Origin: Caldatribacterium sp051549785
Lineage (GTDB): Bacteria; Atribacterota; Atribacteria; Atribacterales; Caldatribacteriaceae
Direction: 5' to 3'
Assembly (NCBI RefSeq): GCF_051549785.1
Contig: NZ_CP189974.1
Span: 620,001 to 684,000, forward strand
Length of the DNA: 64,000 nt
The notes beneath the pieces were generated by a model. It searched no databases. It had not been told where the DNA came from and saw only the letters and a program-made list of their open reading frames with translations. Positions 56,377-64,000 of this stretch are shown here, one piece after another. A program made the translations under genes and the position numbers. Each line of letters starts with the position of its first letter. The stretch's first letter is position 1.

Positions 56377-56935
56377 GCTTCTGTCCCTTGTTTTGCAGCC
56401 TCAGGCCGTGGCCATCCTCCTTTATGCCCTGGTGTCGGCGAAGTACCTTAGGGGGATGAGGGCTTTGGGACTTTTTCTCCTCTCGGTGCTTTTTGTGAGC
56501 GTTCTCCCCACCGTCTTTGTCCTGTGGCTGGCCAGAAAGGGGAAGGTTTCGGATCCGGACCTTCCAAGGAGAGAAGAGCGGTTCTTCCCGTATCTTGGGA
56601 TTGTGGGAATATATGGGGTGCTCCTTGCCGTGCTTGTGCTCTTTGATGCTCCGCCTCCGCTTCTTGCCATCACCCTGTGCTACATTGCCGTGACCCTTGC
56701 GGGGGCGGTGATTTCGCTTTTTTGGAAGATCAGTCTGCACCTTGCCGGTATCGCAGGGCCGGTAACGGCTCTTTTGCTCCTTGTGCATCCGCTCTTTGCC
56801 TTGCTTTACGGGCTCCTTGTGCCGCTTGGGTGGGCACGGGTGGTGCTCCGCAAGCACAACGTTCTGCAGGCGGTCTGTGGAAGCCTTCTCTCTTTCAGTC
56901 TCACCTACGCCATTGTGACCTGGGTGGCGCTCTGA
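56354..56935 (+). CDS. PAP2-like integral membrane protein
   Basis: A 193-residue protein with five or six hydrophobic helices. WKISLHLAGIAGPVTALLLL and LGWARVVLRKHNVLQAVCGSLLSF match the second and third motifs of PAP2-type lipid phosphatases, with a histidine in SLHLAG and Arg/His in RVVLRKH. The first motif is only partly visible in DLPRREERFFPY. It may dephosphorylate an isoprenoid or lipid phosphate, or be a non-catalytic homologue. It overlaps pth and ends six bases before mfd, so it is in the same operon. Confidence 0.68.
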   Translation: MDRKRLAELLSLVLQPQAVAILLYALVSAKYLRGMRALGLFLLSVLFVSVLPTVFVLWLARKGKVSDPDLPRREERFFPYLGIVGIYGVLLAVLVLFDAPPPLLAITLCYIAVTLAGAVISLFWKISLHLAGIAGPVTALLLLVHPLFALLYGLLVPLGWARVVLRKHNVLQAVCGSLLSFSLTYAIVTWVAL

Positions 56936-56941
56936 ACGTTC

Positions 56942-59900
56942 ATGGGGAATGGGCGTGACCTTTTTGAGGATCTCCAGAACCTCGAAGGAGAACTCCTGCG
57001 CTCTTTTTCGGTGAACCTCTCCGTTCCTTCTTCCTTTGGGTCGCTGTGTGCGCTCTTTCTGGGGACACGGTACCCAGTGGTGTACGTGGTCTCCCAGGAG
57101 GTGGAACGGAAGCGGGTGGTTGAGGAACTGAGGACCTGGCGGAAGTTCTTTGGGCGCGATGAACCGGTGCTTGAGGCGAATCTCGCCCTGCCCTTTTCGG
57201 GCGTGACGCTCCAGAAAGACCTCCGGGAATCCCCCCGGGGGGTTCTGGTGGTGGCCGTGGGCGACCTGCGCCAGGACGTTGAGGAGCTCGAGTACTTCCT
57301 CTCGCACTCCTTTTTCTTAGAGAGAGGCGCTCGCGTTGACCGGGAGAAACTCCTCGACCTCCTCTTCTCCCTGGGGTATGAGCGGGTGGAGACCGTTCGG
57401 GAACGGGGCCAGGTTGCCCCGCGGGGTGAGGTGCTGGATCTCTTCCCACCCCACCTTGAGGAGCCGGTTCGCACCTACTGGTGGGGGAATGTTTTGGAAA
57501 GGATGCGGCTCTTCGACCCCGAGACCCAGAGGACGAGGTTCGACATTGACAGCCTCTTCCTCCCTCCCCGGAGTGGAGAGTTTCGGAAAATCGAGCTCCG
57601 GAAGGTTCTCGGGCGCTGGGCAAAAGTGGTGTTCTGGGAAGGCGTGCTGCTTGAGGGAGCCCTTTTCCCGGTCCCCTACACGGTGTTCCTTGGCCTTGGT
57701 GAGGGGAAGAGTGTCCCCCTTTCCGTGGAGCGTGCCCCTGCCTTTTTGGGGGACCTTGCAGCGCTTTTTCGCTTTGTGCAGGATCAGGATCTCACGCAGG
57801 CAGTGTTCTTCCTCCCCGAAGGGAAGCGGGTGCTCCTTGAGGAGATGCTGCGGGGCGAGGGGATAAAACAGCGGGTGACGCTCGTTGAGGGATTCCTCCG
57901 GAAGGGGTTCCTCTTTGGTCGCCTGCGGCAGGTCTTTCTGGGGGAAGAGGATATCTTTGGGTATGAATTCGTGCGGGGGAAGGAACGTCGCCGGGCTTCC
58001 CCTCAGGAGCTCCTCCAGACGCTCTCTCCCGGAGACTACGTGGTCCACGAGGAAGAGGGCATCGGCATCTTCCAGGGGCTGCGGGAGATGGTGGTGGGAG
58101 GGGTTCGCCGGGTGTACCTCGAGATTGCCTATGCTGGAGGGGACAGGCTCTACGTCCCTGTGGAGAATGCGCATCTTGTGGAGAAGTACGTGGGTCTTGG
58201 GGAAGCGAAGCCTGAGGTCCATCGGCTGGGGAGGGATGACTGGAAGAGGACCAAGGAGCGGGTCCGCCGGGCGGTGGAGAAGGTGGCCCGGGATCTCCTT
58301 GAGCTCTATGCCCGGAGGCACATTGAGCGGGGGCACGCCTTCTCCCCCGATACTTCCTGGCAGCGGGAACTCGAGCTCTCCTTCCCCTTCCTTGAGACTC
58401 CTGATCAAAAACGGGCCATTGAAGAGGTCAAGAGAGACATGGAGAGTCCCCGTCCCATGGATCGGCTGGTCTGTGGGGATGTAGGCTACGGGAAAACGGA
58501 GGTTGCCGTTCGGGCAGCGTTCAAGGCGGTGATGGATGGAAAGCAGGTCGCCCTTCTTGCTCCCACCACCCTTCTTTCCGAACAGCACTACCTCACCTTC
58601 TGTGAGCGCATGAAGCATTTCCCGGTGCGGATTGCCGTCCTCAACCGTTTCCGTACTCCTCAGGAACAGCGGGAGATCGTCGAGAAAACCGCCCGGGGGG
58701 AGATCGACATCCTCATCGGCACGCACCGGATCCTCCAGAAAGACGTGCAGTTCAAGGACCTGGGGCTTCTCATCATCGATGAGGAGCAGCGTTTCGGGGT
58801 CATGCACAAAGAGCACCTGAAGAAGCTCCGTGCAAACGTCGACGTCCTCACGCTTACGGCCACGCCCATTCCCCGAACGCTCTACCTTTCCCTTCTGGGC
58901 ATCCGGGACATCAGCGTCATTGAAACCCCTCCTGAGGGACGAAAACCGGTGTACACCATTGTGCTTCCCCGGAACCTCAAGACCATTGAGGAGGCCATTC
59001 GCCGGGAACTCGCCCGGGGTGGCCAGGTCTTCTACGTGTGTCCCCGTATCCGGGACCTCTTCCGGGTGGAGCAGGAGCTCCGGACGCTTTTTCCCGATCT
59101 CCCTCTTGCGGTGGCCCATGGGAAGCTCCGGGGACGGGAACTCGAGCGGATTATGGAGGGATTCTATCGGGGTGACATTCCGCTGCTTCTTTCAACAACC
59201 ATTGTGGAAATCGGCATTGATGTTCCCCGGGCCAACACGCTCATCGTGGATTTCGCTCCTTTCTTTGGTCTGGCGCAGCTCTACCAGCTCCGGGGCCGGG
59301 TTGGGAGGTTTGACCGGGAGGCCTACGCCTATTTCCTCTACCCCCGTCACCTCACGAATGAGGCCCGGGAACGCCTTGAGGCGCTTCTCGAATTTGGCGG
59401 GACGGGCTCGGGGTTGAAGCTCGCTCTACGGGACCTGGAAATCCGGGGAGCAGGGAATATCCTTGGCACAGAGCAGCATGGATTCATCCAGGAGGTGGGA
59501 TTTTCCCTTTACATGAAGCTCCTTGAGGAGGAGATTGCCCGCCAGCGGGGAGAAGAGGTGCCGTCCGGTCCGGAACCCGTGATACGCCTGCGGGAGGAAG
59601 CGTTCATTCCCTCATCTTACATCGAGAACGAGAGCGAGCGTCTCCGCTTCTACCAGCGGCTCTTCACCGCGCGGACCGAAAGGGAGAGGCAGGAACTTCA
59701 GGAGGAGCTTGAGGACCGCTTTGGTAAGATGCCGGAGGAGGTTCGTCGCCTCTTTGAGATTACACGGATTCGCTCTTGTGCTAAAATAACTCAGGTTACG
59801 ACTCTGGAGGAGCGAGGTGACGGCGTGTACCTTGCCGCTCCTCTTGAGATGCTTGTGAGGTTCCAGGAGGAAGGAAAGGCTCTGGGCATAGAGGGGAAGC

Positions 59901-60013
59901 TTGTAACCGACCACGCACAGGTGCTCCTGCGCCTGCCTCGAGTGCCCGTGGAAACGCTGGGAATGCTCTTTGCGAAGGTGGCGAATCACGGTGGAGAGAA
60001 AGACCGTCGGTGA
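56942..60013 (+). CDS. mfd: Transcription-repair coupling factor
   Basis: A 1023-residue ATP-dependent translocase that removes RNA polymerase stalled at DNA damage and recruits UvrA. The N-terminal UvrB-homology region (about 1-330) is shorter than in E. coli (1148 residues total). The RNA polymerase-interaction domain includes LSPGDYVVHEEEGIGIFQGLREMVVGG (about 355-380). The translocase has Walker A CGDVGYGKTEVAVRA, DEEQRFGV, TATPIPRTLYLSLLGIRDISVIETPP, and QLRGRVGRFDREAYAYFLYP. The TRD/D7 C-terminal domain follows from about 900. The end overlaps the mazG start by 23 bases. Confidence 0.95.
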   Translation: MGNGRDLFEDLQNLEGELLRSFSVNLSVPSSFGSLCALFLGTRYPVVYVVSQEVERKRVVEELRTWRKFFGRDEPVLEANLALPFSGVTLQKDLRESPRGVLVVAVGDLRQDVEELEYFLSHSFFLERGARVDREKLLDLLFSLGYERVETVRERGQVAPRGEVLDLFPPHLEEPVRTYWWGNVLERMRLFDPETQRTRFDIDSLFLPPRSGEFRKIELRKVLGRWAKVVFWEGVLLEGALFPVPYTVFLGLGEGKSVPLSVERAPAFLGDLAALFRFVQDQDLTQAVFFLPEGKRVLLEEMLRGEGIKQRVTLVEGFLRKGFLFGRLRQVFLGEEDIFGYEFVRGKERRRASPQELLQTLSPGDYVVHEEEGIGIFQGLREMVVGGVRRVYLEIAYAGGDRLYVPVENAHLVEKYVGLGEAKPEVHRLGRDDWKRTKERVRRAVEKVARDLLELYARRHIERGHAFSPDTSWQRELELSFPFLETPDQKRAIEEVKRDMESPRPMDRLVCGDVGYGKTEVAVRAAFKAVMDGKQVALLAPTTLLSEQHYLTFCERMKHFPVRIAVLNRFRTPQEQREIVEKTARGEIDILIGTHRILQKDVQFKDLGLLIIDEEQRFGVMHKEHLKKLRANVDVLTLTATPIPRTLYLSLLGIRDISVIETPPEGRKPVYTIVLPRNLKTIEEAIRRELARGGQVFYVCPRIRDLFRVEQELRTLFPDLPLAVAHGKLRGRELERIMEGFYRGDIPLLLSTTIVEIGIDVPRANTLIVDFAPFFGLAQLYQLRGRVGRFDREAYAYFLYPRHLTNEARERLEALLEFGGTGSGLKLALRDLEIRGAGNILGTEQHGFIQEVGFSLYMKLLEEEIARQRGEEVPSGPEPVIRLREEAFIPSSYIENESERLRFYQRLFTARTERERQELQEELEDRFGKMPEEVRRLFEITRIRSCAKITQVTTLEERGDGVYLAAPLEMLVRFQEEGKALGIEGKLVTDHAQVLLRLPRVPVETLGMLFAKVANHGGEKDRR

Positions 60014-60785
60014 ACTTTTTGAGGAACTCGTGGACATTGTGGCACAGCTTCGAGGGGAGCACGGATGCCCCTGGGATCGGGAGCAGACCCGCACGACCCT
60101 CAAGCCCCTTATGCTTGAGGAGCTCTACGAGGCATTCGATGCCATTGACCGGGAGGATGAGGAGGCGCTTCGGGAGGAGCTTGGGGATATGCTCCTGCAC
60201 ATTGTCTTCCACGCCCAGATTGGGAAGGAAAAGTCTTCCTTCACCATCGAAGACATTCTCACCTACATCATCGCCAAAATGAAAAAGCGCCATCCCCATG
60301 TGTTTGGGGAAGCGAGCGTCAAGGATGTTGAGGAAGTACTCCTCAACTGGGAGAAAATCAAGGAGAAGGAGCGCAAAAGCGAAGGTATGCTCGCCTCTCT
60401 CCCCAGGTCTTTGCCAGCTATCCTCCGGGCATTCTCCATGCAGGCCCGGGTGGCCAGGGTGGGTTTCGACTGGAAAGACGCCCGTGACGTGGAGAAGAAA
60501 GTTGAGGAGGAATGGCGGGAGTTCAAGGAGGCCTGGAAAAACGCTGACCAGAAGCGGATGGAGGAGGAGCTGGGTGACCTGCTTTTTGCCCTGGTGAACC
60601 TCGCCAGGCACCTGGGAATCCAGCCGGAGGACGCGCTGCAGAAGGCCTGTGACCGTTTTGCGGAGCGATTTGCCTTTATAGAGGAAAATCTGAGGGCCCT
60701 GGGGAAAGATGTTTCCGAAGCTTCCCTGGAGGAGATGGATGCCCTATGGGAAAAGGCCAAAAGAGAACCTTTGAAGCACTCTTAG
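59991..60785 (+). CDS. mazG: Nucleoside triphosphate pyrophosphohydrolase MazG
   Basis: A 264-residue all-helical enzyme with two MazG domains that hydrolyses NTPs and dNTPs. The first has CPWDREQTRTTLKPLMLEELYEAFDAI and EELGDMLLHIVFHA; the second has VEEEWREFKEAWKNADQKRMEEELGDLLFALVN. Each keeps the E-E-x-x-E...E-x-x-D metal site. A GTG at 59991, inside the end of mfd, gives the natural N-terminus (VERKTVGELFEELVDIVAQL). It overlaps the next gene by 40 bases. Confidence 0.95.
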   Translation: MERKTVGELFEELVDIVAQLRGEHGCPWDREQTRTTLKPLMLEELYEAFDAIDREDEEALREELGDMLLHIVFHAQIGKEKSSFTIEDILTYIIAKMKKRHPHVFGEASVKDVEEVLLNWEKIKEKERKSEGMLASLPRSLPAILRAFSMQARVARVGFDWKDARDVEKKVEEEWREFKEAWKNADQKRMEEELGDLLFALVNLARHLGIQPEDALQKACDRFAERFAFIEENLRALGKDVSEASLEEMDALWEKAKREPLKHS

Positions 60786-61171
60786 AACGGGTTCGGCTGC
60801 TTTTACCCCTCGTTCGGGGATGGAACCCGGATTGCATTGTGGGGGTGAACGCTGGGGGGATGCTCCTTGCAAGTGTTCTGAGCGGTATCTTAGAGAAGGA
60901 AGTCCGCGCCCTGGGGCTTTCGACCGAACCGCCTGAGGTACTCTGGGAGAGCGTGGGGGATCTTTCGGGCAAACGCGTGGTTGCCGTGGTGCGCTCCTTT
61001 GCTTCAGAGAAGGAACGGGAGTTCCTCGAGCGATTCCTCAAGGGCCGGGGAGCGCTTTCTGTGCTCACCATGGTCATGGTGGGGAAGGGAGGTGACTATT
61101 CCTGCTTCCCCGAGCTTGATGGGGATGAGCTCTTTTCCTGGGAAGAGGAATGCGACTTGATAAATTCCTGA
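60746..61171 (+). CDS. Phosphoribosyltransferase-like protein
   Basis: A 141-residue protein with a type I PRTase-like fold: a helix, then DCIVGVNAGGMLLASVLSGIL (strand, loop and helix), LSGKRVVAVVRSFASEKEREFLERFL in the position of the PRPP loop, and LSVLTMVMVG as the next strand. The usual acidic pair of the PRPP loop (DD/DE-x-x-x-x-G-x-T) is replaced by VRSFASEKE, so it may bind rather than transfer phosphoribosyl groups. It overlaps both mazG and the S4 gene, so the three are translationally coupled. Confidence 0.65.
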   Translation: MGKGQKRTFEALLERVRLLLPLVRGWNPDCIVGVNAGGMLLASVLSGILEKEVRALGLSTEPPEVLWESVGDLSGKRVVAVVRSFASEKEREFLERFLKGRGALSVLTMVMVGKGGDYSCFPELDGDELFSWEEECDLINS

Positions 61172-61410
61172 AAGTCTCACGGCTCATCAAGCGACGACCG
61201 GTAGCGCAGCTTGCTTGCCGGAGTGAGCGGGTTCTGGTGAACGGCCGTGTGGCCAAACCGGCTTACCAGGTGAAGGTAGGGGACCTCATCACCCTCCGGT
61301 CGCCGGAGTGGGAGATGACGGTAGAAGTTCTGGCCCTTGCAGCCCCGCGAGGGGAAGAGGAGTCCATGTACCGGGTGGTGAAGCTGGAGCGGAAGGAGGA
61401 GGAATGGTAG
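61150..61410 (+). CDS. S4-domain RNA-binding protein (RqcP/Hsp15 family)
   Basis: An 86-residue S4 protein. It begins MRLDKFLKVSRLIKRRPVAQLACRSERVLVNGRVAKPAYQVKVGDLI, the full S4 motif with the basic RNA-binding face. Family members (RqcP/YabO, Hsp15) work in rescue of stalled 50S subunits, RqcP with RqcH in C-terminal tailing. Its neighbours pth, mazG and ftsB-like match the order around yabO in Firmicutes, which supports RqcP. It overlaps the PRTase-like and the glycerate-kinase-like genes. Confidence 0.9.
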   Translation: MRLDKFLKVSRLIKRRPVAQLACRSERVLVNGRVAKPAYQVKVGDLITLRSPEWEMTVEVLALAAPRGEEESMYRVVKLERKEEEW

Positions 61411-61988
61411 GCAAGGGGCGTCTGTTCCAGGTGCAGGGTCCCATGGGTGAGCGAGTGCAGGTTGTGGGGTATGCACCCTCCCCCGAAACGATGGTCTTTG
61501 ACCTCTGCGGGTTCTTCCAGAGGTGGGATGTGCTCTTTGCGACCACCTATGGGATTGGTGAACTCCTCCTTGAAGCGGTGGTGCGGGGAGGGAAGCACAT
61601 TGTGCTTGTGCTTCCCGGGAAACACCCCTTAGACGGTGGTATGGGCCTTCTGGAGGCCCTGGGAGTGCGTTTCTTCGACGCTACAGGTCGGGAGCTCACC
61701 GGAGTGGGGGATAACTTAAAGCGGGTGGCGTCGCTTGACTTCAGTGGTATCCTAAAGAAACCCCAAAATGTGCGCGTTACCCTTGCTCTGGGAGAAGAGC
61801 AGAACGAAGAGGCCTTGAGGCTGCTTTGGGGGGATCTTCTCCGCTTTGCCCGTCTCCTTTTCCGTTTCACAGGAGAGCAGCCCCTGGATGTCCGGGAGGT
61901 TGGGGGAGTTGGCATGGGCCTTGGGGTCGTCTGGGAAGTACATGTCACGGGGAGGGAGAAGATGCCATGCCTGAGCGGATTGTGCTGA
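61404..61988 (+). CDS. Truncated glycerate kinase-like protein
   Basis: A 194-residue protein that matches only parts of a class I glycerate kinase (normally about 380 residues). RLFQVQGPMGERVQVVGY, LFATTYGIGELLLEAVVRGGKHIVLVLPGKHPLDGGMGLLEALGVRFFDATGREL and VASLDFSGILKKPQNV are in family order. They are followed by LLRFARLLFRF and GEQPLDVREVGGVGMGLG, which correspond to the later helix and G-rich loop after an internal deletion. The N-terminal DSFKG motif and much of the C-terminal domain are missing. The frame is intact and overlaps both neighbours, so it is expressed; kinase activity is doubtful. ATG 61404 has GGAGGAGGA upstream. Confidence 0.65.
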   Translation: MVGKGRLFQVQGPMGERVQVVGYAPSPETMVFDLCGFFQRWDVLFATTYGIGELLLEAVVRGGKHIVLVLPGKHPLDGGMGLLEALGVRFFDATGRELTGVGDNLKRVASLDFSGILKKPQNVRVTLALGEEQNEEALRLLWGDLLRFARLLFRFTGEQPLDVREVGGVGMGLGVVWEVHVTGREKMPCLSGLC

Positions 61989-62365
61989 GCTTTCCGGATC
62001 AAGGGATAGCGATTTCAGCAGAGCTTTTCGATACCGCTCTTGCGGAGAAAATCCTTACGGTGCTCCCCTTTGAGGGGCGGGTGAACACCTGGGGGAAGGA
62101 AATTTACTTCCCCATCCCGGTGAAGAGCGCCATTGCCCACCCCCGGGAAGTGGTGGACTCTGGGGATGTAGCCTACTGGCCGGATGGGGCGTGTCTCTGT
62201 CTCTTCTTCGGCCCGACGCCGGCAAGCCGGACCCCTGGGGAGATCCGCCCGGCAAGCCCGGTAGAGGTGGTGGGGAAAATGGTGGGGGATATCGCGGGTC
62301 TGGAGCGGGTCCCCTCAGGAAGTGTCATCCGAATTACGAGAGAAGAAAGGAGTGGAGCCCAGTGA
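61967..62365 (+). CDS. Cyclophilin-like fold protein (TM1367 family, PF04126)
   Basis: A 132-residue protein with a cyclophilin-type beta barrel, closely following the pattern of Thermotoga TM1367. Matching segments are LPFEGRVNTWGKEIYFPIPV, HPREVVDSGDVAYWPDGACLCLFFGPTP, and the ASPVEVVGKMVGD helix. Known members have this fold without demonstrated prolyl isomerase activity; function is unknown. It lies between the glycerate-kinase-like gene and eno with overlaps on both sides (ATG 61967; stop overlapping the eno GTG). Confidence 0.85.
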   Translation: MPERIVLSFPDQGIAISAELFDTALAEKILTVLPFEGRVNTWGKEIYFPIPVKSAIAHPREVVDSGDVAYWPDGACLCLFFGPTPASRTPGEIRPASPVEVVGKMVGDIAGLERVPSGSVIRITREERSGAQ

Positions 62366-63648
62366 GCACCATTTTCGATGTCCATGCCCGGGAGATCCTC
62401 GATTCTCGGGGGAACCCGACGATTGAGGTGGAAGTGACCCTGGCTTCAGGGGCCTTCGGCAGAGCCGCCGTTCCCTCCGGTGCCTCGACGGGAACCTTTG
62501 AGGCGGTGGAGCTTCGCGATGGGGACAAGAGCCGTTACGGAGGGAAGGGCGTCCGCAAGGCCGTGGAGAACGTGAACGAAATCATTGCTCCGGAAATCAT
62601 TGGGCTTGATGCCCTGGATCAGGCACTTATTGATAAGACCCTCGTCGAGCTTGACGGAACGCCAAATAAAAGCAAACTCGGTGCTAACGCCATCCTCGGG
62701 GTGTCCCTGGCCTGTGCGAAGGCGGCAGCAATGTACACGGAACTCCCCCTCTACCGTTACCTCGGTGGGGTCAATGCCCGGGAACTCCCCGTTCCTTTCA
62801 TGAACATCCTGAACGGGGGTAAGCACGCCGACAGCGGCGTCGACATCCAGGAGTTCATGATCGTCCCCTGCGGAGCGTCCTCTTTTGCGGAAGCCCTCCG
62901 GATGGGTGCCGAGGTTTTCCACACCCTGGCAAAGGTGCTGAAAAAGCGGGGGTATGCTACTGGTGTGGGGGATGAGGGAGGGTTTGCGCCGAATCTGCGA
63001 TCGTCCATTGAGGCCATCGAGGTGATTCTCGAGGCCATCCAGATGAGCGGGTACGAGCCGGGGAAGGACGTGTACCTCGCCCTGGACACGGCCGCTTCAG
63101 AACTCTACAAGGACGGCATCTACGTCTTCGAGCGCGAGGGCGTGCGCCGGAACGTTGACGAGATGGTGGAGTTCTACACTGAGCTTGTGGAGAAGTACCC
63201 GATTATCTCCATCGAGGATGGTCTTGCTGAAGAGGACTGGGAGGGCTGGAAGAAGCTCACCTTTGCCCTGGGGCATCGGGTGCAGCTTGTGGGGGACGAC
63301 CTCTTTGTGACCAACAAGGAACGGCTTGAGCGGGGTATTCGGGAGCGCGTGTGCAACTCCATCCTCATCAAGCTCAACCAAATTGGTACCCTCACCGAGA
63401 CCATGGAGACCATCGAGCTTGCGAAAAAAGCCGGGTACACGGCCATCATTTCCCACCGCTCAGGAGAGACCGAGGACACCACCATCGCCGACCTGGCGGT
63501 GGCCTGTAACACCGGGCAGATCAAAACGGGTTCTGTGTGCCGTTCCGAGCGTATCGCCAAGTACAATCAGCTTCTGCGGATAGAGGAAGAGCTGGGGAGT
63601 GCGGCCGTATTCCGGGGTAGGGCGGTTTTCCGATTCGCTGCCTCCTGA
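62362..63648 (+). CDS. eno: Enolase
   Basis: A 428-residue glycolytic enzyme that converts 2-phosphoglycerate to phosphoenolpyruvate. Visible signatures: AREILDSRGNPTIEVEV at the N-terminus, SGASTGTFEAVELRDGD (mobile loop), NILNGGKHADSGVDIQEFMIVP, VGDEGGFAPNL, the metal ligands in ALDTAASELY, SIEDGLAEEDWEGW and VGDDLFVTN, and ILIKLNQIGTLTET with the catalytic lysine. GTG 62362 follows AAAGGAGTGGAG. The last 50 bases overlap the ftsB-like gene. Confidence 0.97.
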   Translation: MSTIFDVHAREILDSRGNPTIEVEVTLASGAFGRAAVPSGASTGTFEAVELRDGDKSRYGGKGVRKAVENVNEIIAPEIIGLDALDQALIDKTLVELDGTPNKSKLGANAILGVSLACAKAAAMYTELPLYRYLGGVNARELPVPFMNILNGGKHADSGVDIQEFMIVPCGASSFAEALRMGAEVFHTLAKVLKKRGYATGVGDEGGFAPNLRSSIEAIEVILEAIQMSGYEPGKDVYLALDTAASELYKDGIYVFEREGVRRNVDEMVEFYTELVEKYPIISIEDGLAEEDWEGWKKLTFALGHRVQLVGDDLFVTNKERLERGIRERVCNSILIKLNQIGTLTETMETIELAKKAGYTAIISHRSGETEDTTIADLAVACNTGQIKTGSVCRSERIAKYNQLLRIEEELGSAAVFRGRAVFRFAAS

Positions 63649-63928
63649 ACCCAGGTGGCAGAAGTTCCTGTTCGTGGTGCTCTTCACCTTTGCGCTCTTT
63701 TTCTTTGCCCCTCGCTTCAGCGCAAAGGTGGCGGAGTACGTTCGCTTTTCCCGGGAACTCGAAGAGCTCACGAGAAGGGAAGCGGAACTCCGGACGCAGA
63801 TTGCGTATCTCGCCAAGGAGCGGCAGTACCTTGAGGAGGACTGGTACATTGAGAAACTCGCCCGGGAAAAGCTTCACCTCGTCAAACCCGGTGAGATTCT
63901 CGTGCGGGTTGTCCGGCCCGGGGAGTGA
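63599..63928 (+). CDS. Septum formation initiator family protein (FtsB/DivIC-like)
   Basis: A 109-residue single-pass membrane protein of the divisome. A short cytoplasmic start is followed by one membrane helix (FLFVVLFTFALFFFAPRF, about 23-40). A coiled coil comes next (FSRELEELTRREAELRTQIAYLAKERQYLEED) and then the family end W-x-I-E-K-L-A-R-E-K-L-H-L-V-K-P-G-E. FtsB/DivIC links FtsL and FtsQ at the septum. GTG 63599 lies within the end of eno; the closeness of eno and ftsB is a very common bacterial arrangement. Confidence 0.9.
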   Translation: MRPYSGVGRFSDSLPPEPRWQKFLFVVLFTFALFFFAPRFSAKVAEYVRFSRELEELTRREAELRTQIAYLAKERQYLEEDWYIEKLAREKLHLVKPGEILVRVVRPGE

Positions 63929-63948
63929 ATCCCCGGGTTTTGGTTCTT
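63917..63948 (+). terminator. Rho-independent terminator of the housekeeping operon
   Basis: CCCGGGGA (63917-63924) pairs with TCCCCGGG (63930-63937) around GTGAA and is followed by TTTTGGTTCTTTT. The stem includes the ftsB-like stop codon. Confidence 0.85.
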
Positions 63949-63963
63949 TTCGCCGGTGCCCTC

Positions 63964-63991
63964 TTGTGGGTGCTGAAAAAGATGGTATAAT
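63964..63991 (+). promoter_or_regulatory. Promoter for a gene beyond the window
   Basis: TTGTGG at 63964-63969 and TATAAT at 63986-63991 with a 16-base spacer, just after the operon terminator. It probably drives a tRNA or gene starting past 64000. Confidence 0.55.
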
Positions 63992-64000
63992 ATGGGTGCG

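Noticed and set aside
57317..59119. Minus-strand open frame of 600 codons
   Set aside because: Antisense shadow of mfd, favoured by high GC; no family motif.

Overview
The window looks like a bacterial chromosome segment, moderately GC-rich by eye, with densely packed operons. Bacterial signs are AGGAGG-type ribosome binding sites, sigma70-type promoters, a tRNA-Gln with an encoded CCA end, and a glmU-prs-rplY-pth-mfd-mazG housekeeping order. Several features suggest an anaerobic, probably thermophilic, sugar- or acid-fermenting bacterium, with Atribacterota, Thermotogota or Synergistota-like lineages as the kind of candidate: four solute-binding-protein transporters, a PaaK/ACT pair, ferredoxin-type proteins, a TM1367-like cyclophilin-fold protein and a Thermotoga-style CRISPR repeat. 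The phylum cannot be fixed from the sequence by reading alone.

Layout. (1) 1-5.4 kb, minus strand: a partial CoA-dehydratase-activase-related protein, an M20 peptidase with a likely CTG start, a GNAT acetyltransferase, a frameshifted pseudogene, and a translationally coupled ACT protein and phenylacetate-CoA ligase. (2) 5.4-9.6 kb, plus: branched-chain aminotransferase, a small membrane protein, an MFS transporter and a secreted GHL10-type glycoside hydrolase. (3) 9.8-13.3 kb: a PAS-GGDEF-HD-GYP signalling protein, a decayed PfkB sugar kinase and a lipoprotein. (4) 13.5-14.2 kb: CRISPR array 1, whose first three spacers are identical. (5) 14.3-23.7 kb, plus: two TRAP transporters, a zinc dehydrogenase, an SDR resembling D-mannonate oxidoreductase, a GntR/FCD regulator and a UroD-like protein, probably a uronate/sugar-acid regulon. 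(6) 23.7-27.5 kb: HAD phosphatase, two iron-sulfur proteins and a WYL regulator. (7) 27.6-37.4 kb: a complete type I CRISPR-Cas locus (cas6, split cas3'/cas3'', cas8, cas7, cas5, a 94-aa Cas3-tail-like ORF, cas4, cas1, cas2) followed by array 2. (8) 37.8-49.3 kb, minus: an 11-gene operon with two ABC sugar importers, a sugar dehydrogenase, a DegT aminotransferase, a NagB-like protein, a sugar epimerase-like protein and a ROK regulator. (9) 49.4-52.6 kb: a DUF488 remnant and a copper P-type ATPase. (10) 52.66-64 kb, plus: tRNA-Gln, then a long housekeeping operon (glmU, prs, rplY, pth, mfd, mazG, rqcP-like, eno, ftsB-like).

Main points of interest. The cas8 gene carries a near-perfect internal ribosome binding site and in-frame ATG that would yield a 132-aa C-terminal protein, a candidate Cas11 small subunit. 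The two arrays share a 169-bp leader differing at one base and containing a long stem-loop. A 15-bp palindrome overlaps the 3' end of the WYL regulator gene just before the cas operon. The cas7 gene carries an in-frame 24-bp minisatellite. Each of the four solute-binding-protein genes is followed by a perfect stem-loop before its permease gene, an apparent strategy for setting binding-protein to permease ratios.
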